64,000 nucleotides of DNA from Anagrus nilaparvatae (Eukaryota; Arthropoda; Insecta; Hymenoptera; Mymaridae): the NCBI GenBank assembly GCA_022575985.1, contig JAKSXM010000014.1:13330001-13394000 (forward strand), read 5' to 3'. Below, piece after piece: positions 24,070 to 34,967 of this stretch (the stretch's first letter is position 1; every line of letters begins with the position of its first letter). The notes under the pieces are model-generated. The model searched no databases. It saw nothing but the letters and a program-made list of their open reading frames with translations, and was not told the origin of the DNA. A program made the translations under genes and the position numbers.

Positions 24070-24248
24070 TCAAGATATACCTCGCTTAGAAACGAGGATT
24101 TTCCGGCCGAGAACGAGGCGAGGCGAGGCCGAGAAATTGATTTGTGCACCTCGGCCGAGAACGAGGTGAGGTGAGATTAAACCATTCTCGTTCTCGTTCT
24201 TGGTAAAATTTGCGATTCTCGCCTCGCCTCTCTCTCGTCACAGGTCTA
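24070..24248. repeat. Subterminal CGAGGCGAG-rich segment, right
   Basis: Mirror of 14728-14895, with at least six GAGAACGAGG/GCGAGGCGAG motifs and the terminal GTCACAGGTCTA. Confidence 0.75.
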
Positions 24249-24256
24249 AGCAGCTC

Positions 24257-24826
24257 TTATACACTTTAAATAACTTTTTATATGTAACATACACTGACAG
24301 CAGTAGGGGAACGCATTATTCCCTCAGTTAAGACAACAGAGTTATCAAGATTTTAAGATGGAATATTTCTTATTTTGGAGAAGAATCTTCCCCAAATTTT
24401 TAAATAATAGAATTAGAGTAGTAAAAACTGCAATCTTCTTAATCGGTGGAAGGTATTGTGGGAGGTATTTTCCTATTTTGAGATAGCAGCGCTCCAAAAG
24501 CATAAAAAAGATTTTAAACTAATTTAGAGGAAGATTCTTTCCTGAATGTGATACCCTTGTGATAGAGTCTCATTTAAACATTAATTCTCATTAAATCTTT
24601 TTTGAGTACTCTAGAAATAAATAGTTTAAGTGAGATTTAAATGAGAACTTTATTTTTTTTTAAAGGAATTTTTAGAAAAGATAAGTTTTAATCAGAATTA
24701 AATTAGAAATGGTTTTAACTAGAAAATTCCAATAAAAATGATAAGATTTAATCAGAATTAACAAGACATTTCTAGAATAATTTTTTTACTAGATTTTAAA
24801 AGAAATATCTCATTTGAAGAAAAAAT
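24257..24826. other. No recognised feature
   Basis: AT-rich DNA between the foldback and the next CA-family copy. Weak internal similarity around AAATGAGAACTTTATT but no clear repeat and no coding potential. Confidence 0.5.
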
Positions 24827-26262
24827 ACCCTGCCAACTAGCTGGCACTAAGGTTCCTCAAACAACGAGCTTAATACATTAATTTGCCACTGATATCACCG
24901 ATTACAAGCATGCAATCATACATACATTTGTCTCATAATTCCATAATAGTTGTGAAATATCACCGGTTACAATATTTTCATATATTAGTACTTTCATGGA
25001 ATTAAATGAGGTATTACACTAAAAAAAATGCTGCCAAGTAATTGGCACTATGGTTCCTCAATAGCAATAACAAAATGTTGTCAATGTTCTATTTTACCTT
25101 ATAAAAAACTAAAATATTAGAATAATTATGTGCCAAATATTCTAAATTTAATAAAGAAAGTGGATAAACTTTCTCCTAATACCCAAAAAATTTTCAAAAC
25201 TCATAATTCCAGGTATTAATATACTTTCAGAGAAATAAAATAGGCACTACATCAATAAAAAGATATTTTTTAAACTTTTTTATGTAAAAAATTTTAAAAG
25301 AAAATTTTGAAAAAAAATTAGGTATCAGATTGTTGATATACAGTTAAAAAGATAATTCTACATATTAGTACTTTCATGGAAAAAAATGAGGTACTACGTC
25401 CAAAAAGAAAAAAAATTATGCTATTTTTTTAATTATTTTATGTAAAAAATTTAAATAAAAAAATTTCGAAAAATTATGTATCAGATGGAGAAATCCTCTA
25501 CAAACGATAATTCTAGATATTCGTACTTTCATAGGAAAAAATTAAGTATTACGTCCTAAAATAAAAAAAATTAAAATTTTTTGTATTTTTTGGTGAAAAA
25601 AATTTTCAATAAATAAATTATAAGATTCGAGATATCGAGTAAAAACGATACTTCTAGATATCAGTACTTTCATGGAAAAAAATGAGGTACTACATCCAAA
25701 AAGAAAAAAAATTATGGTATTTTTTTAATTATTTTATGTAAAAAATTAAAAAAAAAAAAATTTTGAAAAATTACGTATCAGATGGAGAAATCCTTTAAAA
25801 ACGATAATTCTAGATATTCGTACTTTCATAGGAAAAAATTAAGTATTACGTCCTACAATAAAAAAAATTTTGGCGTTTTTTGTATTTTTTGGCGACAATA
25901 ATTTTGAGAAAAAAATTAAAAAAAAATTAAGTATTAGGTCCAAAAAATTACTATAAACGAATTAGGTACTACGTCAAAAAAGAAAAAAATAATTGGTATT
26001 TTTTGTATTTTTTTGTGAAAAAAATTTTAGGAAAAAATTTTCAGAAAATTAAGTATCCGATTCGAGATATCATGTGAAAACCATACTTTCAAATATAAGT
26101 ACTTTCATGGAAATAAATGAGGTATTACATCCAAATTAAAAAAAAAAAAGTACCTCGAGCTTTTTTGGTGAAAAAATTTTTGAAAAAATTAAGTCTTAAT
26201 TCCATAATGTTTGTGAAATATCAGCGATTACATACGTACGTACGTACGTACGTACACACACA

Positions 26263-26306
<44 letters not shown>

Positions 26307-26353
26307 GACTTTTTTTAAAAATAGATTTTTTAGCTTCCTGGGGTCCCAAAACG
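24827..26353 (+). mobile_element. CA-family element, copy E (3' end truncated)
   Basis: Starts with CCTGCCAACTAGCTGGC and GGTTCCTCAAACAA. A second, diverged 5' start (TGCCAAGTAATTGGCACTA) follows at about 25030, so one copy is probably nested in another. The interior has five to six ~155-bp subrepeats, then GTAC repeats and (AC)n at about 26255-26302. It stops abruptly after GGGGTCCCAAAACG at 26353, before the terminal hairpin. Confidence 0.65.
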
Positions 26354-26614
26354 TTTTATAAGATCTAATAAGGAATTTCAAATTATCCTTAAACATTTTT
26401 TTATCAGAAATTTCATGGATAAAACGCAACGTATTTTTATTCTGTAAACTAGAAATTTCTAACTTTACTTTTTTTACTAGAAAAAACAAGAAATATCAAA
26501 TATAAAATATATTATTGATTTTAAAGATTTCATTCGATTAATTTAGAAATATCTAATATCTTTTACGAGTACAATAATATGAGCTTTAAAGAGAATTTTC
26601 TACTTTTTATAAAA

Positions 26615-26645
26615 CTAGACTCAGTTGCGCTTCGCGCAGAGAATG
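26615..26645 (-). mobile_element. Helitron-type 3' end (hairpin plus CTAG), minus strand
   Basis: Read on the minus strand: a hairpin TGCGCGAAGCGCA, then ACTGAGTCTAG, then T. A short GC hairpin about 10 bases before CTAG|T is the signature of Helitron 3' termini. The element would extend to higher coordinates, but no matching TC-start end was found. The same terminus occurs on the plus strand at 34944-34967. Confidence 0.7.
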
Positions 26646-26817
26646 ACTTATTTAAATTATGTATTAATTCTTCTATAACAATTTAAATTGAATTGTATTA
26701 TTCATTAAAGATGAAAAACATCTAAGTAAGAAGACCTTATTGATTTAGTAAACCGCAACAAAAAAGTATTTTATATGCGAGAAAAAAATAAAATAGTAGT
26801 CTCCTGATTGCTATATA

Positions 26818-26992
26818 AGAATCTTAAGTCAGATTTTTTATTTAGCCTTTTAGGAAGTCATTACAGCGCAGCGACAGGGTCAATAAAAAAAAGTCAGCGT
26901 TTTCACAAAACGTTTTTTTATCATTCTGGCCAACCGACCTGGATTACTGAATTACCAAAAGACTAAATCAAAAATCTGACTTCAGATTCTTA
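26818..26992. mobile_element. ~175-bp MITE
   Basis: Inverted arms of about 50-60 bases: AGAATCTTAAGTCAGATTTT on the left and its diverged reverse complement on the right. The centre has CAGCGCAGCGACAGGG. No convincing target duplication. The flanks 26646-26817 show nothing recognised. Confidence 0.75.
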
Positions 26993-28680
26993 AAAAAAGC
27001 AACTCTTTTTACTTAGTGAACTATTATTTTATTTTAAATTTTTCGCATAGTAAATACTTTTTATTTAACATCGTGCGTAAAGTTGAACTTTCGTTACAAA
27101 TGGGTAAACTTTACCGCACTTTTTAAATAAAACTATTTTCGAAATTCGTTATATAAATGTATATTAAATTTCATCGAATACAATTATAGTCCCTCAGTGC
27201 TACACACCTCGGGCCTGTAAACCTTCGCATTCGTTGTAATACAACTTTATATCACTTGTTTCGAAAAATACTACTTTTGTGGTTTACCAAATCAGTACAC
27301 GTATAAATAAAGCTTTCGGACTTAAGATGGTAGAATAATAGACTATAGTATTTTATTTAATTTGATATGTGTTTTAAACACATATCAAAATGTAAATATA
27401 AAGAATGAATAACATATAAGTTTTTAATTAAATTATAATTAAATTATAATTATAATTATTTTTAATTATAATTAAATTAAAGAATTATTAGTTATACTGA
27501 AGAAAATTAATTTCATTATTTATTAAAAATATTGTTCTTTTTTTAAATTATAATTCAATTATTAATTTCATGAATTTTTTTTACTCTTACTCTTGTAAAA
27601 ATTTTGTAAAATTAAATACATTTTGTTATTATTTGCGAACATAAAAAATTTACCCACAATAAGGGAAATTTTTCCTAATTTAAGAGAATTCGGTTCATTT
27701 TTCATTAATGGAACAGTTAAAGTTATAATTAAAAGCTCCAAAATAAAAAAAATAAACAAACCTAAATAAACCTCCTTCTATAACCGATAACGGGTCCAGA
27801 CCCAAAAAAATTATTGGATGTTGTGTGTATACATGAAACCCTTACAATACCGAGGGAAAATTATACAGCAGTCTTGAGATGACTCAAATTCTTCTAGAAC
27901 GAAATAAAAATTAAAATATAAGCTCATTTTATTCTGATTTACGGTGACAGTAATATTTTATCTGGTAGGAATAGATTTTCAAAGTAAATTATTATTATTT
28001 TGATAATATTTCTCATATGTTTTTTGTAATCCAAACATTTTTGAAAATAAAAAGTGCCACTGTTGAAGAATCTAAGTCATTCCTAGGACGCTATATAATT
28101 TTTCTTAGCATTTTATGGCTTTTAATGTTAATAATTCATGTATAAACCCTATATCACCTAAAGAAATATCACAAAAATGAATAACTTTTAACACCTTTTT
28201 TCTCGGCAAATCGTTTTGTCTTATTCTCTAGATTTTACCCTTATAAAAAACCATTATTTCTTTAAATTTTATCTTCCTAGATCCCATTCTATACTTTTGG
28301 CAGCTATTTCCATTTTTGGCCAGTTTAGATTAATAATGTTCTCTTTTTTCCCCGCAAAAACGTATGTATCTTTTCGTAGACATAAATATTTTATTTTTTT
28401 ATGTTATATCGGGTTCATAAATTAATCCGGTGAGGTAAAATTTTATATGCCGAGTATTATAAATTTTTCTTACTACTTCCTAAACTATCTTTACTGCATA
28501 ACAAATTTTATATGCCTATAAAAAATTTCATTTTTAATCATTTGATTTACATTAGATAATTCATAATTAAGTATTTTCTAACCAATCCAAGATAAATTAA
28601 ACATATGAGCCCATGTATGGACATGTAAATTTTATAAGGAACTAAAATTTTGAAACCCAAATGTAGATTCAATTAACCCT
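26993..28680. other. Mostly featureless AT-rich DNA
   Basis: About 1.7 kb without a supported gene. It contains a perfect hairpin, TTTGATATGTGTTTTAAACA and complement near 27360-27390, and a slightly GC-richer patch near 27200 with CTACACACCTCGGGCCTG. Short frames at 27568-27759 and 28216-28425 have biased AT-rich composition and no recognisable motif. Confidence 0.5.
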
Positions 28681-28780
28681 TATTAAAAATTATGCAGATT
28701 CGTCGAAAGTATTCTCAATCCCAAATTATTTTAAATTATTTTCTATCCGTAGCCCTGGATTATTCGAAAGCCCTAAAACG

Positions 28781-29010
28781 AAATTATTTTTCTGGTCAGC
28801 GGCCAGAAAGCACGTATTTCCCGGACGCTGCGCGTCCGGCAAAGACTTGTTTTCTCGCCACTGATGCAGAAAAATCGTATACGACCTTGGGCCATAAAAA
28901 AAGAATGCCCCAAATCGCAGTTTACCATCCTCGGCTTCGCCTCGGAAGGTAATTTACGTGCGATTTGAGCCATTCTTTATTTTTCTGGCCATGGCTCGTA
29001 ATATACTATT
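28781..29010 (+). mobile_element. ~230-bp hairpin element, copy 1 (core orientation 1)
   Basis: GC-richer than its surroundings. Order of parts: AGAAAGCACGTATTTCCCGG, a hairpin CCGGACGCTGCGCGTCCGG, TTTTCTCGCCACTG, then GGCCATAAAAAAAGAATG. Next comes a 57-base core (28911-28967) bounded by inverted CAAATCGC/GCGATTTG, and then CATTCTTTATTTTTCTGGCC. The last third is itself palindromic around the core. Copies at 30494-30711, 34674-34905 and 61041-61267. Non-coding; the apparent open frames run through the hairpin. Confidence 0.8.
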
Positions 29011-29130
29011 AATTCCTAAATTAAAATAAGAAATAATAAATTAAAGTTTCAAAATCAAGTCCTTTAATTCGAATTATTTTAAGTTTCTAAATTACAATCA
29101 TTTTAAGTCCCGAAACTGAAATTATTCTAA

Positions 29131-30129
29131 CAAGGGGAGTTCAATACATTTGGAACACCGAATTACACCAAATGATTATGGATGAGTTTGTTATGTTGAA
29201 AAAACATGCCGATTACCCTCCGTTCCTTCCAATGGGCCTTCTGTGCCTAGAAACGCAGGGCTCAATGTTATAAAATAGGATTTTTTGGTAATTTTCAAAG
29301 AAACGCCAAAACCTCGCAAGTTAACCAAAACTCTTCTGGATGGTCTGATTTTTTTGGTATAAGTATCACCTTTCATACGCCGTAAACCGCAATTTATTAT
29401 CACTAATTCTCTCATCACTATAGCCAATTAACCAAACGGTCATTTTTAGCTAAAAATGACCAATTTTTAAAATGCTGCCAAATTTGTAATTTCTGACGAA
29501 AATGGATTTTATAGGTCTAAAAAAATTTGTACAAGCTTCAAGTTTCCAAAACTTCTTGACTTTACCTTTTGCAATTATTTGTTAACCAGATATGATAATT
29601 TGAAGTCACAGTCCCAATTTTACGATTTTTTAAAAAAGCTCATTTTTAATGCTAACTTTGAAGAGCCATTTCTTAAAAACGAATCAAGGAAATGAGACGA
29701 GCAGAAAATTTTGGAAATTTGAAGCTTGTACAAATTTTTTCAGACCTATAAAACCCATTTTCGTCAGAAATTACAAATTTGGCAGCATTTTAAAAATTGG
29801 TCATTATAAGCTAAAAATGAACGTTTGGTTAATTGGCTATAGTGATAAGAGAATTAGTGATAATAAATTGCGGTTTACGGCGTATGAAAGGTGATACTTA
29901 AACCAAAAAAATGAGACCAACCAGAAGAGTTTTGGTTATTTTGCGAGGTTTTGGCGTTTCTTTGAAAATTACCAAAAAATCCTATTTTATAACATTGAGC
30001 CCTGCATTTCTAGGCTCAGAAGGCCCATTGGAAGGAACGGAGGGTAGTCGGCATGTTTTTTCAACATAACAAACTCATCCATAACCATTTGGTGTAATTT
30101 GGTGTTCCAAATGTATTGAACTCCCCTTG
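29131..30129. mobile_element. 999-bp foldback element with TAA target duplication
   Basis: Arms of about 430 bases begin CAAGGGGAGTTCAATACATT at both ends and meet around a ~130-base centre (about 29565-29700). TAA flanks both sides (29128-29130 and 30130-30132). A 3-bp TAA duplication is typical of PIF/Harbinger elements; no transposase is present. A single truncated arm of the same family lies at 58498-58718. Confidence 0.85.
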
Positions 30130-30493
30130 TAAGTATCCAAATCAAAGTTTAGAAAGTCTCATTTCACATCCTGGACACTCAACTATTGGAACTACTGAGT
30201 TACTCCCCCCCCCCTTCCTATAAACATGTTCCATGTTAATATTCAAGCAATATTCAATCCTAATTTTTTCTTGCATTTTTTGGATAATCAGTTTTTTCAC
30301 GATTCTGTAAATTTTTACTAAGATGTGAAACAAAATATAAATCTGACTTTGGATTAACAACCGCGTAAATTTTTATTTTTTCAAAAAATTATTTGTTTTC
30401 TTTTTTATAAGTTAAACAGACTAAAGAATCCCTATAAGTATCAGACTGTTTCTTATTTATTTATTGGAATATAATTTTTTTTTAAAGACGACA

Positions 30494-30711
30494 GAATTAT
30501 TGTTTCTGGACAATGACCAGAAAGCACGTATTTCCCGGCCATCGCGAAGACGTGTTTTCTCGCCACTGCCGCAGAAAAATCGTATACGACCCTTGGCCAT
30601 AAAAAAAGAATTTCTCAAATCGCACGTAAATTTCCTTCCGAGACAAAGCCGAGGGTGGTAAACTGCGATTTGGGGCTTTATTTTTCTGGCCATGGGTCGT
30701 AATATATTATT
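30494..30711 (+). mobile_element. ~230-bp hairpin element, copy 2 (core inverted)
   Basis: Same outer parts and orientation as the 28.8-kb copy. However, the core between CAAATCGC (30616) and GCGATTTG (30672) is reversed: it reads ACGTAAATTTCC then GAGGGTGGTAAACT, where the other copies read TTTACCATCC then GGTAATTTACG. Confidence 0.82.
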
Positions 30712-31592
30712 ATTTACCATTATTATTATTATTATAATCATAATCATCAAGTACTTCTCTTATGCATTTAAAAAAATATTTAAAAATTTAAAAACATAAT
30801 TTACACAACAAAGATTTGAGGTTTGAAATATATGCAAAAAAATGATGTATTAACCAATAATTTAAATTTTAAATTAATCTATGCTTTCTGTTAATTTTTT
30901 AAATGAATTAAATAAATAATTTTTAATTATCAATATAACCATTTATAAGTTAAATAATTAGCTACTGTTTTATTATATAACTTGTAAGATACCTCATACC
31001 TAAAATAAAATAACCTAACTTTTTAAGTTGTGTTAATGTTATTGTTTTTAAAATTTGCATGTATGTTATGTATGTATTGTGTACATTATTGCGAGAACCA
31101 ATCAGAATGACTCTTAGCGATAACAATGTACATAGTTACCGTATCGATGACTAACTCATTTTTAGGATAGGATATAAATTATGTATTTTATATAAATTTT
31201 TTTTTTATTAATTTAGGAATAAGTATTTAAATTGGAATTTTACGAAATAACAAAATAATCCTAAGGAAATTAATTTTGTATGCAAATATGAATTATTTTA
31301 ATAGCATGATTAGATTCTGTTGGGAAAGCACTCATGGTCTTAACACATGTTAATAAGCTCAATTATTGCGTTTAGTTGTAAGGATATCTTTTAACCATTA
31401 TGGTATTCGCGCGTTTAGCAACTAAGCATAATACCAAGCAGTGGAGGCTGGGATATCGATAAATGAGAGCTTATAATCATTATAGAAAATTCAGCTGACC
31501 ATCGTATGCACGCTGAACTCGAACATGCGAACATACTTGAATTATCATCTTTAAATTTTTAAAGTAACGGCATGTTGCAATTTCATTTTCAG
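30712..31592. other. AT-rich DNA with a short dispersed repeat
   Basis: No gene seen. About 31098-31170 (CCAATCAGAATGACTCT, then ACATAGTTAC) matches 38990-39063 in the same orientation, a dispersed repeat of about 70 bases. Confidence 0.55.
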
Positions 31593-31908
31593 CAGAGATG
31601 AGGTTTACAGAGATAGATCATCCAATGTTAAATAAAAAGTCGACATCGCTCTAGCTATCACGTGATTAATCTCTAGTCTCTTTGTTTGACTCTTTATTTT
31701 TTACATAAGTCTCTTCTCGTCTTTTTCTCCGCCAGACTCCCTACCATATAATATTTTAAACTTTCTAAAAACAAGAAAAGACTTATGTAAAAAATAAAGT
31801 GACAAACAAAGAGACTAGAGACAAGCCACGTGATAGCTAGGGCGATGTACAATAAAATCGTCGCAGCCTCTCGTATCCCGTAAGCTATCTCTGTAAACCT
31901 CATCTCTG
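31593..31908. mobile_element. 316-bp palindromic MITE with TTTTCAG duplication
   Basis: Ends CAGAGATGAGGTTTACAGAG inverted at both sides, with long complementary arms. A 7-bp direct repeat TTTTCAG lies at 31586-31592 and 31909-31915. The CAG start resembles hAT ends, where 8 bp would be expected, so the superfamily is open. An apparent open frame on the minus strand simply runs through one arm. Confidence 0.82.
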
Positions 31909-32266
31909 TTTTCAGCTATAATTCAACGATGCAAAGACTGCATTTTCCTCGACAAACCCCAACAAAAATCTAAACCAGGCTACGCTATTTTTTTTCTTCA
32001 TTGTGAAAGGGTGAATAATATAATATTTTTAACATGTTACAAAAAAGTTCGTTTTTGCCGGGTGCACAGATTTATGGGCCCGAGGAACCACAACACAGTG
32101 TAGTAAAAAAAAAGTGGCCAAAAATCGGCTTCAACGCAATTTCTGATGAAAAAAAATTCTGCTGGATGGAAAATGACCGTTTTTGTGTATACTAAATGAT
32201 AGGCTACCGAGAACAAAAATTTTATTTTTTTTTTAAATTTTTTTAGCTGCTGAATAAAAAAAAAAC
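31909..32266. other. No recognised feature
   Basis: AT-rich, non-coding, leading into the next CA-family element. Confidence 0.4.
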
Positions 32267-32668
32267 GCTGCCAAGTGATTAGCACTATGGTTCCTCATCA
32301 ACAATAGCAAAATATTTATAATGGTCTATTTTATCTAATAAAAATGATGTTTTTTTAATTTTTTTATATGAAAAATATTCAAAAAAAAAATTTGAAAAAT
32401 TACGTATCAGATGGAAAAAATCCTTTAAAAACAATAATTCTAGATATTAGTACTTTCATAGAAATAAATTAAGTACTACATTCAAAAAGAAAAAAAATTA
32501 TTGTGTTTTTTTAATTTCTTTATACAAAAAATTTTGAAAAAAAAAATTTACAAAAATTACGTATCAGATGGAGAATTCCTTTAAAAACGATAATTCTAGA
32601 TATAAGTACTTTCATATAAATAAAAGTACTAAGTCCAAAAAGAAAAATAATTATTTATTATTAGAATA

Positions 32669-33470
32669 ATATTTTATCGTCCGATGATAATTGAAATATG
32701 ATAAATAGTATTTACTTTTATCGGTCTTTACGGACTATTATTATTATTTATCAATACAAATGAATGTAATTGATGAATAATATTTAAACTGCTTTATTGT
32801 TAATGAGTCGCCCATAGCGTGTATCGCATTAACAGCAGTTTAATAAATTTTTCTAAATTAAAAATAACTAAGCTACGGCACGAGACGACACTCGATGATA
32901 CCAATGATACACTTATTCTCTATCATTAACAATAAAGCAGTTTAAATATTATTCATCAATTACATTCATTTGTATTGATAAATAATAATAATAGTCCGTA
33001 AAGACCGATAAAAGTAAATACTATTTATCATATTTCAATTATCATCGGACGATAAAATATTATTCTAATAATATATAATTTCTGGCACTTGGTCGAATAG
33101 TTGCCTTCTTTGAGAGAGAATAAGTGTATCATTGGTATCATCGAGTGTCGTCTCGTGCCGTAGCTTAGTTGGCTAAAGCGTCTATCCGGCAAATAGAAGA
33201 TCACGAGTTCGATTCTCGTTGGCACTGATGAGACATTTATTTTTTCTCAAAGATTTTTTTCTTAACATCTAAGAAACAAAATAAAAATTAAATTAAAAAT
33301 TTATTTTTAATTTAGAAAAATTTATTAAACTGCTGTTAATGCGATACACGCTATGGGCGACTCATTAACAATAAAGCAGTTTAAATATTATTCATCAATT
33401 ACATTCATTTGTATTGATAAATAATAATAATAGTCCGTAAAGACCGATAAAAGTAAATACTATTTATCAA
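32669..33470. repeat. Rearranged inverted repeat around a tRNA-like gene
   Basis: Three copies of one ~110-bp block (TCATTAACAATAAAGCAG to CCGATAAAAGTAAATAC): reversed at about 32685-32790, forward at 32923-33035 and 33371-33470. The left part (32669-32922) is an inverted copy of the right part that lacks the tRNA-like body, but keeps the sequence just upstream and the first 15-18 bases of it (32871-32922 versus 33115-33172). Confidence 0.75.
33155..33226 (+). tRNA. tRNA-like gene, possible tRNA-Ala(GGC) or SINE head
   Basis: Folds as a cloverleaf. The acceptor strand GTGCC pairs with GGCAC. The D arm is in AGCTTAGTTGGCTAAAGC (A-box-like). The anticodon stem TCTAT/ATAGA (33181-33185 and 33193-33197) closes a 7-base loop CCGGCAA. 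The T arm is ACGAG-TTCGATT-CTCGT (B-box-like). The loop would place GGC as anticodon, but position 33 is C instead of the near-universal T and one or two acceptor pairs are weak. Its place inside a multicopy rearranged repeat suggests a SINE-like or captured tRNA rather than a housekeeping gene. Confidence 0.6.
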
Positions 33471-34348
33471 AAATAATTATTGTTTTTTTAATTTTCTTAT
33501 ACAAAAAATTTGGAAAAAAAAAATTTGGAAAAAATTACATATCAGATAGAGAAATCCTTTAAAACCATAATTCTGGATAATAGTACTTTCATAGAAATAA
33601 ATTAAGTTCTACGTCCAAAAATAAAAAAAATTATTGTGTTTTTTTAATCTTTTTATACAAAAAATTTTGAAAAAAAAAATTTTGAAAAATTACATATCAA
33701 ATGGAGAAATCCTTTAAAAACGATGATTCCGGATATTAGAACTTTCCTAGAAATAAATTAGGTATTACGTCCAAAAAGAAAAAAAATTATTGTATTTTTT
33801 AAAATTTTTTTATTAAAAAAATTTTGAAAAAATAAAATATCGAAAAATTACGTATCACATGAAATAATCATTTGAAAACGATAATTCTAAATATTCGTAC
33901 TTTCGTAGAAAAACATTAAGTACTACATCCAAAAAAAAAAAAAAAAATTGGCATTTTTTATATTTTTGGCGGATAAAATTTTAAGAAAAAAATTTTCAAA
34001 AAATTAAGTATCAGGTCCAAAAAATTACTTTTATAGAGGTTCTTAGAACTAGTACTTCCATGGAAGCAAATTATGTACTACGTTCAAAGAAATAAAAAAA
34101 ATTGGTGTTTTTTGTATTTTTTTATGAAAAAAATTTTCAAAAAATTAAGTATCAGATTCGAGATATCGAGTAAAAACCATACTTTCAAATATAAGTACTA
34201 TCGTGGAAATAAATGAGGTATTACATCCAAATTAAAAAAAAAAAAAGTACCTCGAGCTTTTTTGGTGAAAAAAATTTTGAAAAAAAATTAGGTCTTAATG
34301 TCGTGTTGGCTGTGAAATATCACCGGTTACAGTGCGACATACATACAT

Positions 34349-34402
<54 letters not shown>

Positions 34403-34673
34403 TTTTTTAAAAACCGGTTTTTTAGCTTCCTGAGGTCTCAAAACGTGCTTATATGCCAAAATATCGAAAAACAAAATTTCACCTATCACAAAGGTTCTTC
34501 TATGAGGAACCAATAATAAACACTTATTCAAAGAAATATCGAATCAATATTAGTTAAAGCAATTTTCATACGTGATGTTCAGTAATCTATGTAAATTCCT
34601 GATCAATATAAATTCCAGTCACAATAGTTAAATCTTAAAAATTTAATATGATGATCAGAATATAGTATACGAG

Positions 34674-34905
34674 ATAGTATATTACGAGCCTGAATCCAGA
34701 AAAATAAAGAATGGCCTAAATGGCATGTAAATTACCTTCCGAGGCGAAGCCGAGGATGGTAAACTGCGATTTGTGGCATTCTTTATTTATGGACAAGGGT
34801 GGTATAAAATTTTTCTGCGACTGTAGCGAGAAAATTCGATTTCCTTGGCCTCGCAGCGGTCAGGAAATCGTACTTTCGTGGCTACTGTACAGAAAAATAT
34901 TATTT
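34674..34905 (-). mobile_element. ~230-bp hairpin element, copy 4 (minus strand)
   Basis: Reverse orientation of the 28.8-kb family and more diverged. It shares TTTTTCTGG, the GCAGTTTACCATCCTCGG core in the same relative orientation as copies 1 and 3, and TTCTCGC...GCAGAAAAAT. It lies just upstream of a Helitron-type 3' end. Confidence 0.7.
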
Positions 34906-34943
34906 CTTACTGAACATAAAATTAAAACAGAGAATTAAGTTTC

Positions 34944-34967
34944 TGCGCGAAGCGCAAATGAATCTAG
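34944..34967 (+). mobile_element. Helitron-type 3' end (hairpin plus CTAG), plus strand
   Basis: Hairpin TGCGCGAAGCGCA, then AATGAATCTAG, then T. Same terminus as the minus-strand one at 26615-26638, differing at two positions between hairpin and CTAG. The 5' end of the element is not identified; it may start after 34511 and include the hairpin element. Confidence 0.7.

Larger units (their letters stand above)
14728..24248. mobile_element. 9.5-kb foldback transposon with tandem-repeat arms
   Basis: The ends are inverted repeats, TATACCTGTGACGAG at 14728 and TAGACCTGTGACGAG reversed at 24248. They are flanked by a perfect 8-bp target duplication AGCAGCTC (14720-14727 and 24249-24256). Subterminal DNA is rich in CGAGGCGAG motifs. 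The arms then mirror each other: a CTGGCAGAAATAACCCAGC segment, an array with GGAAAATTCGAAAATAAAAC and GGGGGTTTTCG, and a long array of ~178-bp units. The turning point is near 17355, so the arms are unequal (about 2.6 and 6.9 kb). A LINE (18111-19177) and about 1 kb of extra DNA (22985-24060) have entered the right arm. No transposase is present. An 8-bp duplication suits hAT or P/Galileo-like elements; a 9-bp reading (MULE/FB type) is possible but fits the ends less well. Confidence 0.88.
28690..30238 (-). mobile_element. Conserved-end element, copy 3 (partial, twice interrupted)
   Basis: Ends at 30238 with the same terminus as 14195 and 62182, a C-run followed by CATGTTCCATGTTAA. Inward are AGTCTCATTT and degenerate TTATTTTAAGTCC units (30133-30175, 29010-29130, 28690-28780) matching the minisatellite of copy 1. 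A hairpin element (28781-29010) and a 999-bp foldback (29131-30129) interrupt it. The opposite AACCGGTTT end was not found. Confidence 0.5.
32267..34511 (+). mobile_element. CA-family element, copy F, interrupted by a tRNA-bearing repeat
   Basis: A diverged 5' start (CTGCCAAGTGATTAGCACTA, GGTTCCTC) and a diverged 3' hairpin (GGTTCTTCTATGAGGAACC, 34493-34511) bracket AT-rich subrepeats. ACATACATAC and (AC)n lie at about 34338-34399. The interior is split by 32660-33475, which is a different repeat carrying a tRNA-like gene. Confidence 0.65.

Noticed and set aside
28692..30661. Frames over the hairpin elements (28692-28952, 30457-30750) as conserved proteins
   Set aside because: Similarity between the copies is DNA-level and includes an inverted core, so the peptide is not preserved.
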